Assembly: GCF_025215095.1 (NCBI RefSeq) | Contig: NZ_JALHAP010000071.1 | Location: 62,001-126,000 of the forward strand | Length of the DNA stretch: 64,000 bases | From: Dryocola boscaweniae | GTDB taxonomy: Bacteria > Pseudomonadota > Gammaproteobacteria > Enterobacterales > Enterobacteriaceae | Direction: 5' to 3' | Shown here: one piece after another, positions 58,208 through 64,000 of the stretch | How positions within the stretch are numbered: position 1 is the first letter of the stretch | How the letters are laid out: each line of letters starts with the position of its first letter | The notes under the pieces: model-generated | Databases searched by the model: none | The model's input: the letters and a program-made list of their open reading frames with translations, nothing else | Told to the model about the DNA's origin: nothing | Position numbers and translations under genes: made by a program

Positions 58208-58897
58208 ATGGCGAAGCGTATTTTAGTCGTAGAAGATGAAGCTCCAATCCGTGAGATGGTGAGCTTCGTGCTCGAGCAAAACGGTTTCCAGCCAGTAGAA
58301 GCAGAAGATTATGACGCAGCCGTGAATCTTCTTATCGAACCTTTCCCCGACCTGATCCTGCTGGACTGGATGCTCCCCGGCGGCTCCGGCATTCAGTTTA
58401 TTAAGCACCTCAAACGCGAGGCGCTGACCCGCGAAATTCCTGTAATGATGCTGACCGCGCGCGGCGAAGAAGAAGACCGCGTGCGGGGGCTTGAAGTCGG
58501 CGCGGATGACTACATCACCAAGCCGTTTTCCCCTAAAGAGCTGGTGGCGCGTATTAAAGCGGTGATGCGCCGCATTTCGCCGATGGCGGTGGAAGAAGTC
58601 ATCGAAATGCAGGGATTAAGCCTCGATCCGTCGTCACATCGCGTGATGACCGGTGAAAATCCGCTTGATATGGGCCCGACGGAATTTAAGCTTTTACACT
58701 TCTTTATGACTCACCCGGAACGGGTTTACAGCCGCGAACAACTGCTCAATCATGTGTGGGGCACCAACGTGTACGTGGAAGATCGCACCGTTGATGTGCA
58801 TATTCGGCGCTTGCGCAAAGCGCTGGAACTGAGCGGTCACGACCGCATGGTACAAACGGTACGCGGCACGGGCTATCGCTTCTCGACCCGTTTTTAG
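58208..58897 (+). CDS. phoB: Phosphate regulon response regulator PhoB
   Basis: A 229-residue response regulator, same length as E. coli PhoB. Acidic pocket [11 protein letters not shown], phospho-acceptor Asp in [12 protein letters not shown], Thr in MLTARGEEE, Lys in [10 protein letters not shown], and the C-terminal winged helix ([27 protein letters not shown]). When phosphorylated by PhoR it binds Pho boxes, such as those before phoA and phoB here. The phoR gene starts 22 bases downstream. Confidence 0.98.
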   Translation: MAKRILVVEDEAPIREMVSFVLEQNGFQPVEAEDYDAAVNLLIEPFPDLILLDWMLPGGSGIQFIKHLKREALTREIPVMMLTARGEEEDRVRGLEVGADDYITKPFSPKELVARIKAVMRRISPMAVEEVIEMQGLSLDPSSHRVMTGENPLDMGPTEFKLLHFFMTHPERVYSREQLLNHVWGTNVYVEDRTVDVHIRRLRKALELSGHDRMVQTVRGTGYRFSTRF

Positions 58898-58919
58898 TTT
58901 CCTTACAGGAGTGTGACGC

Positions 58920-60224
58920 GTGCTCGAACGGTTGTCATGGAAAAGGCTGGTGCTGGAGCTGGTGCTCTGTTGTTTACCGGCGGCCATTCTCGGGCTGATT
59001 TTCGGCCATCTTCCCTGGTTTTTACTGGCGGCGGTTACCGCTTTGCTGGTCTGGCATTTCTGGAATTTATTGCGCCTTTCCTGGTGGCTGTGGGTCGATC
59101 GCAGCATGACGCCGCCGCCCGGACGCGGTAGCTGGGAACCTTTGCTCTACGGCCTGCATCAGATGCAGTTACGTAACAAAAAGCGCCGTAAGGAGCTGGG
59201 GAACCTGATTAAGCGCTTTCGCAGCGGGGCTGAATCGCTCCCGGATGCGGTGGTGCTGACGACGGAAGAAGGCACGATTTTTTGGTGTAACGGCCTGGCG
59301 CAACAGTTGCTTGGTCTGCGCTGGCCGGACGATAACGGCCAGAATATCCTCAACTTATTGCGCTACCCGGAATTTACCCGTTATTTAACTAACAAAGAAT
59401 TTACCCGCCCGCTGACCCTGGTGCTGAACAATGGCCGTCACCTGGAGTTCCGCGTAATGTCCTACAGCGATGAACAGTGGCTGCTGGTGGCGCGAGACGT
59501 TACGCAGATGCACCAACTGGAAGGCGCGCGGCGCAACTTTTTTGCCAACGTCAGCCATGAATTGCGTACGCCGTTAACCGTGCTGCAAGGCTATCTGGAA
59601 ATGATGCAGGACCAGAGCCTGGAAGGGCCGCTGCGGGATAAAGCGCTGGGCACCATGCGCGAGCAAACGTCGCGCATGGAAGGGCTGGTGAAACAGTTGC
59701 TGACGCTGTCGCGTATTGAAGCGGCTCCGGCGATGATGCTGAACGAAAAAATCGACGTGCCGATGATGCTGCGCGTAGTGGAGCGCGAAGCGCAGACGCT
59801 AAGTCAGCAAAGGCAGACGTTACGGTTTGAAGTCGATCCTGCGCTAAAAGTTTTTGGCAATGAAGAGCAGTTGCGCAGCGCGATTTCGAACCTGGTTTAC
59901 AACGCCGTGAATCACACGCCTGAAGGTACGCGCATTACCGTTAGCTGGCAAAAAACGACGCAAGGGGCGAAATTCAGCGTGGCGGATAACGGGCCGGGCA
60001 TTTCGGCTGAGCACATTCCACGTCTGACAGAGCGTTTTTATCGCGTGGATAAAGCCCGCTCCAGACAAACGGGCGGCAGCGGGCTGGGGCTTGCGATCGT
60101 TAAACACGCTCTGAGCCACCATGAAGCGCGGCTGGATATCGAAAGTAAACCGGGGCAAGGAACAATGTTTTCGTTTGTGCTGCCCGAGCGGCTGATTGTT
60201 AACGAAAAGACGACGGCTGCCTGA
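58920..60224 (+). CDS. phoR: Phosphate regulon sensor kinase PhoR
   Basis: A 434-residue inner-membrane histidine kinase. Two close membrane segments near residues 10-60 with hardly any periplasmic loop, a basic linker, a PAS domain ([19 protein letters not shown]), the H-box [20 protein letters not shown]-box [11 protein letters not shown], and ATP motifs VADNGPGIS and [12 protein letters not shown]. The start is GTG with CAGGAG upstream, as in E. coli. It senses phosphate through the Pst/PhoU complex. Confidence 0.97.
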   Translation: MLERLSWKRLVLELVLCCLPAAILGLIFGHLPWFLLAAVTALLVWHFWNLLRLSWWLWVDRSMTPPPGRGSWEPLLYGLHQMQLRNKKRRKELGNLIKRFRSGAESLPDAVVLTTEEGTIFWCNGLAQQLLGLRWPDDNGQNILNLLRYPEFTRYLTNKEFTRPLTLVLNNGRHLEFRVMSYSDEQWLLVARDVTQMHQLEGARRNFFANVSHELRTPLTVLQGYLEMMQDQSLEGPLRDKALGTMREQTSRMEGLVKQLLTLSRIEAAPAMMLNEKIDVPMMLRVVEREAQTLSQQRQTLRFEVDPALKVFGNEEQLRSAISNLVYNAVNHTPEGTRITVSWQKTTQGAKFSVADNGPGISAEHIPRLTERFYRVDKARSRQTGGSGLGLAIVKHALSHHEARLDIESKPGQGTMFSFVLPERLIVNEKTTAA

Positions 60225-60673
60225 TGTGCCCGGCGGGCGTCTCGCTGCCCGCCATACTTTTGCTGCATATTTATTAATCAAAAACGGCAATTTTTCTTTC
60301 CAGGAACGCTCTGCTGTACGTTTTTTGCTCTCTCGTTAACCAAATTTGGCCATCCGGTGATAAAATGACCGCATGATGCACCATAATAAATTCCTGTGAT
60401 TGAATTTATCCACTAGGTTTGTGGTTAATTTAAGGATATCAATCTGGTTTTGGGATCCCTCCTTGTCTTCAAACGCTATAAGCGTTTTAATTGCGCCCCT
60501 GGTGTTACCAGACCGACTGAATTTGCGTGGTAATTCGACCAACTATTCTTCGCCACCGAGCCGGATCAGTGTTTTCCGCTGTCGATATCTGGAAATGCCA
60601 CTTTTTTGCCATGCTGTACGGCAGAGAAACTTTGAAAATTCAACACCACACATCCACAGGCTGCAATTATTTT
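60225..60673 (+). other. Long leader/intergenic region before brnQ
   Basis: A 449-base space. A hairpin GGCGGGC / GCCCGCC (60232-60253) just after phoR may end the phoBR message. The remainder should hold the brnQ promoter and a long untranslated leader; I see no clear leader peptide, attenuator or riboswitch. The brnQ ribosome site is poor. Confidence 0.45.
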
Positions 60674-61996
60674 ATGACCCATCATTTAAAATCTCGCGAC
60701 ATCATCGCTCTGGGCTTCATGACCTTTGCGTTATTTGTCGGCGCGGGCAATATTATTTTCCCTCCAATGGTTGGCTTACAGGCTGGTGAACACGTCTGGA
60801 TGGCATCCCTTGGTTTCCTGGTGACCGCTGTGGGTCTGCCGGTATTGACCATTGTCGCCATTGCCCGCGTGGGCGGCGGTATCGATAGCTTAAGCTCGCC
60901 GATTGGCCGTCGCGCAGGCGTGTTACTGGCTACTCTCTGCTATCTGGCCGTCGGCCCGCTGTTTGCCACACCGCGTACCGCAACCGTCTCTTTTGAAGTC
61001 GGTATCGCGCCGCTGACCGGCGCAGGCGAACTGCCGCTGTTTATCTACAGCCTTGTCTATTTCGCCATGGTTATCGCCATCTCTCTTTATCCAGGCAAGC
61101 TGCTGGATACCGTCGGGCACGTGCTGGCGCCGGTGAAAATTGTCGCGCTGTTGGTTCTGGCTGCCGGGGCCGTGTTATGGCCTGCGGGCGGCATCAGCAC
61201 CGCGACCGAAGCGTATCAGAATGCTGCATTCTCCAACGGGTTCGTGAACGGTTACCTGACCATGGACACTCTGGCTTCGCTGGTGTTTGGCATCGTTATC
61301 GTTAACGCGGCTCGCTCGCGCGGCGTGACTGAATCCCGCCTGCTGACGCGCTACACCATCTGGGCTGGCCTGATTGCCGGCGTTGGTTTAACGCTTATCT
61401 ATCTGGCGCTGTTCCGCCTGGGTTCAGACAGCGCAACCCTTGTTGCCGACCAGAACGCCAACGGCGCCGCGATTCTGCATGCTTACGTGGCGCATACCTT
61501 CGGCGGCGCGGGCAGCTTCTTCCTGGCTGCGCTGATTTTCCTGGCCTGTATGGTAACGGCGGTTGGCCTGACCTGCGCATGCGCCGAGTTCTTCAGCCAG
61601 TATCTGCCGCTGTCTTATCGCGCGCTGGTCTTTATCCTCGGCCTGTTCTCAATGGTGGTGTCTAACCTCGGGTTGAGCCATCTGATTCAGGTTTCCATTC
61701 CCGTGCTGACGGCCATTTATCCGCCGTGTATCGCGCTGGTGGTGTTGAGCTTCACCCGTCCGTGGTGGCACAACTCAAGACGCGTCATCGCGCCGGCGAT
61801 GCTCATCAGCACAATGTTTGGTATCATCGACGGGATCAAGGCTTCGGCCATCAGCGATATGCTGCCTGCGTGGGCTGCGCGCTTACCGCTTGCCGATCAG
61901 GGTCTGGCGTGGGTTTTACCGACCGTGGCGATGGTAATAATCGCCGTAGTCTGGGACCGCGCAGCAGGGCGACAGGTTACTTCAAACGCCCACTAA
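60674..61996 (+). CDS. brnQ: Branched-chain amino acid transporter BrnQ
   Basis: A 440-residue inner-membrane cation symporter for leucine, isoleucine and valine (LIV-II). About 12 hydrophobic segments; the N-terminal [20 protein letters not shown] and [15 protein letters not shown] are family hallmarks. Length matches E. coli BrnQ (439) from the ATG at 60674; the longer frame upstream is leader. Same place as in E. coli, between phoR and proY. Confidence 0.96.
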   Translation: MTHHLKSRDIIALGFMTFALFVGAGNIIFPPMVGLQAGEHVWMASLGFLVTAVGLPVLTIVAIARVGGGIDSLSSPIGRRAGVLLATLCYLAVGPLFATPRTATVSFEVGIAPLTGAGELPLFIYSLVYFAMVIAISLYPGKLLDTVGHVLAPVKIVALLVLAAGAVLWPAGGISTATEAYQNAAFSNGFVNGYLTMDTLASLVFGIVIVNAARSRGVTESRLLTRYTIWAGLIAGVGLTLIYLALFRLGSDSATLVADQNANGAAILHAYVAHTFGGAGSFFLAALIFLACMVTAVGLTCACAEFFSQYLPLSYRALVFILGLFSMVVSNLGLSHLIQVSIPVLTAIYPPCIALVVLSFTRPWWHNSRRVIAPAMLISTMFGIIDGIKASAISDMLPAWAARLPLADQGLAWVLPTVAMVIIAVVWDRAAGRQVTSNAH

Positions 61997-62013
61997 AAAT
62001 TTGAATGTTGTTT

Positions 62014-62045
62014 AACCACGGGGTTGCGCTCCGTGGTTTTTTATT
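62014..62045 (+). terminator. Terminator between brnQ and proY
   Basis: Stem AACCACGG / CCGTGGTT with a nine-base loop and a T-rich tail (TTTTTATTT). Confidence 0.85.
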
Positions 62046-62066
62046 TGTTGAGAGTGGTTTGGTACG

Positions 62067-63440
62067 ATGGAAAACGAGAACAAGCTCAAACGCGGTTTGA
62101 GCACCCGGCACATACGTTTTATGGCGCTGGGTTCGGCGATTGGTACAGGATTGTTTTACGGCTCGGCGGACGCCATCAAAATGGCGGGACCAAGCGTATT
62201 ACTGGCTTATATCATCGGTGGCGTTGCGGCATATATCATTATGCGCGCGCTGGGCGAGATGTCGGTTCATAACCCCGCGGCGAGTTCGTTTTCCCGCTAC
62301 GCGCAGGACAATCTGGGGCCGCTGGCAGGCTATATCACCGGCTGGACGTACTGCTTCGAAATTCTGATTGTCGCCATCGCGGACGTGACCGCTTTCGGTA
62401 TTTATATGGGCGTCTGGTTTCCGGCGGTGCCGCACTGGGTCTGGGTGCTTAGTGTGGTGCTGATTATCTGCGCCATCAACCTGATGAGCGTGAAGGTGTT
62501 TGGCGAACTGGAATTCTGGTTTTCGTTCTTTAAAGTCGCCACCATTATCATCATGATTATTGCCGGTATTGGGATTATCGTCTGGGGTATCGGCAACGGC
62601 GGCCAGGCAACGGGGATACACAATCTCTGGAGCAACGGCGGCTTCTTTAGCAACGGCTGGACAGGCATGGTGATGTCGCTGCAAATGGTCATGTTCGCCT
62701 ACGGCGGCATCGAAATTATCGGCATTACCGCAGGTGAAGCGAAAGACCCGCAGAAATCCATTCCGCGTGCTATTAACTCCGTTCCTTTGCGTATTCTGGT
62801 GTTCTATGTGGGCACGCTGTTTGTCATCATGTCCATCTATCCGTGGAACCAGGTGGGCACTTCCGGCAGCCCGTTCGTGCTGACGTTCCAGCATATGGGC
62901 ATTACCATTGCGGCAGGCATTCTGAACTTTGTGGTGATCACCGCTTCGCTGTCCGCCATTAACAGCGATGTATTTGGCGTAGGCCGCATGCTGCACGGAA
63001 TGGCGGAGCAGGGCAGCGCGCCGAAGGTCTTTGCAAAAACCTCTCGCAACGGCATTCCTTTTGTGACCGTTTTGGTGATGTGCGTAGCCATGCTGTTGGC
63101 GGTTTATCTGAACTACATCATGCCGGAAAACGTCTTCCTGGTCATTGCGTCACTTGCGACGTTCGCCACCGTCTGGGTGTGGATTATGATTTTGCTTTCG
63201 CAGGTAGCCTTCCGCCGCAGGCTTTCGAAAGAAGAAGCTAAAGCGCTGAAATTCCCGGTGCCCGGCGGCGTGGCGACAACTATCGTTGGCCTGGTCTTCC
63301 TGGTATTTATCATCGGGCTGATTGGCTGGCATCCGGATACCCGCATTTCGCTCTATGTCGGCTGCGGCTGGATTGCCCTGCTGCTAATTGGCTGGATATT
63401 CAAACGCCGTCATATGCAGGTTGTCTCGCAAAATAATTAA
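62067..63440 (+). CDS. proY: Proline-specific permease ProY
   Basis: A 457-residue amino-acid permease of the APC family with 12 hydrophobic segments, same length as E. coli ProY. Family start [20 protein letters not shown] then [20 protein letters not shown], and [19 protein letters not shown]. ProY of E. coli and Salmonella is called a cryptic proline transporter; homologues may carry histidine. Short 21-base leader after the brnQ terminator, so read-through is likely. A terminator follows. Confidence 0.95.
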   Translation: MENENKLKRGLSTRHIRFMALGSAIGTGLFYGSADAIKMAGPSVLLAYIIGGVAAYIIMRALGEMSVHNPAASSFSRYAQDNLGPLAGYITGWTYCFEILIVAIADVTAFGIYMGVWFPAVPHWVWVLSVVLIICAINLMSVKVFGELEFWFSFFKVATIIIMIIAGIGIIVWGIGNGGQATGIHNLWSNGGFFSNGWTGMVMSLQMVMFAYGGIEIIGITAGEAKDPQKSIPRAINSVPLRILVFYVGTLFVIMSIYPWNQVGTSGSPFVLTFQHMGITIAAGILNFVVITASLSAINSDVFGVGRMLHGMAEQGSAPKVFAKTSRNGIPFVTVLVMCVAMLLAVYLNYIMPENVFLVIASLATFATVWVWIMILLSQVAFRRRLSKEEAKALKFPVPGGVATTIVGLVFLVFIIGLIGWHPDTRISLYVGCGWIALLLIGWIFKRRHMQVVSQNN

Positions 63441-63446
63441 GACACC

Positions 63447-63472
63447 AACCCCGCCGCTGGCGGGGTTTTTCG
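63447..63472 (+). terminator. Terminator of proY
   Basis: 9-bp stem AACCCCGCC / GGCGGGGTT with GCT loop, followed by TTTT. Confidence 0.9.
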
Positions 63473-63683
63473 TTCTAATTCCTTCAACTTCCTCAGTAAT
63501 ATTCAAAATCTCATTTATTAAATTTATTATTAACACCATTGGAATTGTCTTAAATAATTACCTGCGTGTTGTTGCCTTCCATTAACTGTGATTAATTTCA
63601 TATTCATTGCGGAATATAACTAGCTGCTAATGCTTATTAGCAGCCTGTCCGCTACTTATTGCGCTCAAGGAAGGGGCACCCGG

Positions 63684-64000
63684 ATGGCTGTTAAATTTAA
63701 TATTGGGCGGCATGGAATAGGCTGCCTTATTTATATGTTTGCGTTTATGACCTCTGCGGCGCCCTTATCTCCCGCTGACAGAAATACCATTGAGCAACAG
63801 CAGCAAAATCTTCTGGAGCAAAACCAGCGTCAGCGTGATGAACTGGATCGCAGCGCTGAATTGCCACGCTTTACTTCTCCTGAGCCCGCCAGTCCGGCTT
63901 CCGGGCCATGTTTCACTATCACCCACATTTCTCTGGATGGCGCTACGTTGCTTAGCGAAAGTCAGTCCGGAAGACTGACTGCGCCCTGGATAAATCAGTG
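63684..64000 (+). CDS. Two-partner-secretion outer-membrane transporter (ShlB/FhaC-like), 5' part
   Basis: The first 105 codons of a gene that leaves the window on the right. A signal peptide (GIGCLIYMFAFMTSAAP) is followed by a glutamine/arginine-rich helix (EQQQQNLLEQNQRQRDEL, the H1 plug helix of FhaC-type proteins), a proline-rich linker, and the start of the POTRA domain (CFTITHISLDGATLL). Ribosome site GGAAGGGG eight bases upstream. Such TpsB proteins export a large TpsA adhesin, haemolysin or CdiA toxin, whose gene should follow. The E. coli neighbour here is malZ. Confidence 0.88.
   Translation, partial: MAVKFNIGRHGIGCLIYMFAFMTSAAPLSPADRNTIEQQQQNLLEQNQRQRDELDRSAELPRFTSPEPASPASGPCFTITHISLDGATLLSESQSGRLTAPWINQ

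Noticed and set aside
60225..60673. Riboswitch or leader-peptide attenuator before brnQ
   Set aside because: The long leader is suggestive, but I found no leucine-codon run, terminator/antiterminator pair or known riboswitch core.
62199..62996. 265-codon open frame opposite proY
   Set aside because: Antisense shadow of a conserved permease, His/Asn/Asp-rich as expected for that.

Overview
The window is chromosomal DNA from a member of the Enterobacteriaceae. The right-hand 27 kb follows the Escherichia coli ampH/sbmA to proY gene order almost gene for gene: ampH, sbmA, yaiW, yaiY, yaiZ, ddlA, iraP, phoA, psiF, dgcC, proC, yaiI, aroL, yaiA, aroM, ppnP, rdgC, mak, sbcC, sbcD, phoB, phoR, brnQ, proY. 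Differences from E. coli are an lpxP copy beside ampH, no araJ between mak and sbcC, several inserted genes, and a two-partner-secretion transporter where malZ would sit. These suggest a relative such as Klebsiella, Enterobacter, Kosakonia or Cedecea, but the sequence alone does not let me name the genus.

Left part (1-28 kb, accessory): a leftward sugar ABC operon (DeoR regulator, binding protein, partial ATPase) is followed by a visibly AT-richer stretch at about 3.1-6.2 kb. It holds a VOC protein, a DUF1493 protein, two unrecognised genes and sequence resembling P4-type satellite-prophage remnants. Next come a POT peptide transporter, an alpha-glucoside PTS with a GntR regulator and GH4 phospho-glucosidase, a CHASE4-PAS-GGDEF-EAL protein, a divergent LysR/SDR pair, a MipA-type porin with its own two-component system, a YncE-like lipoprotein, yjiN, and a lactose/cellobiose-family PTS under a LacI repressor. 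That PTS keeps EIIB, EIIC and a LamB-type porin, but its EIIA gene is reduced to the C-terminal third.

Middle (28-42 kb): ampH, lpxP, an isochorismatase-family hydrolase and sbmA precede an inserted module: MarR, an EmrA-like adaptor and an EmrB-like pump leftward, then a divergent SnoaL-like gene and LysR gene. The LysR stop codon overlaps the yaiW start. yaiY, yaiZ and ddlA follow, then an extensin-domain protein and an MdtG-like exporter before iraP.

Right part (42-64 kb): this is core genome. It contains the phosphate-starvation genes (iraP, phoA, psiF, phoBR with visible Pho boxes), aromatic biosynthesis (aroL with TrpR and TyrR sites, yaiA, aroM), DNA maintenance (rdgC, sbcCD), c-di-GMP synthesis (dgcC), proline synthesis and transport (proC, proY) and branched-chain amino-acid uptake (brnQ). 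An uncharacterised pair (one-membrane-segment protein plus DUF421 protein) sits between proC and yaiI. REP-type palindromes occur in three intergenic gaps. I saw no rRNA, tRNA, CRISPR array or insertion-sequence transposase.
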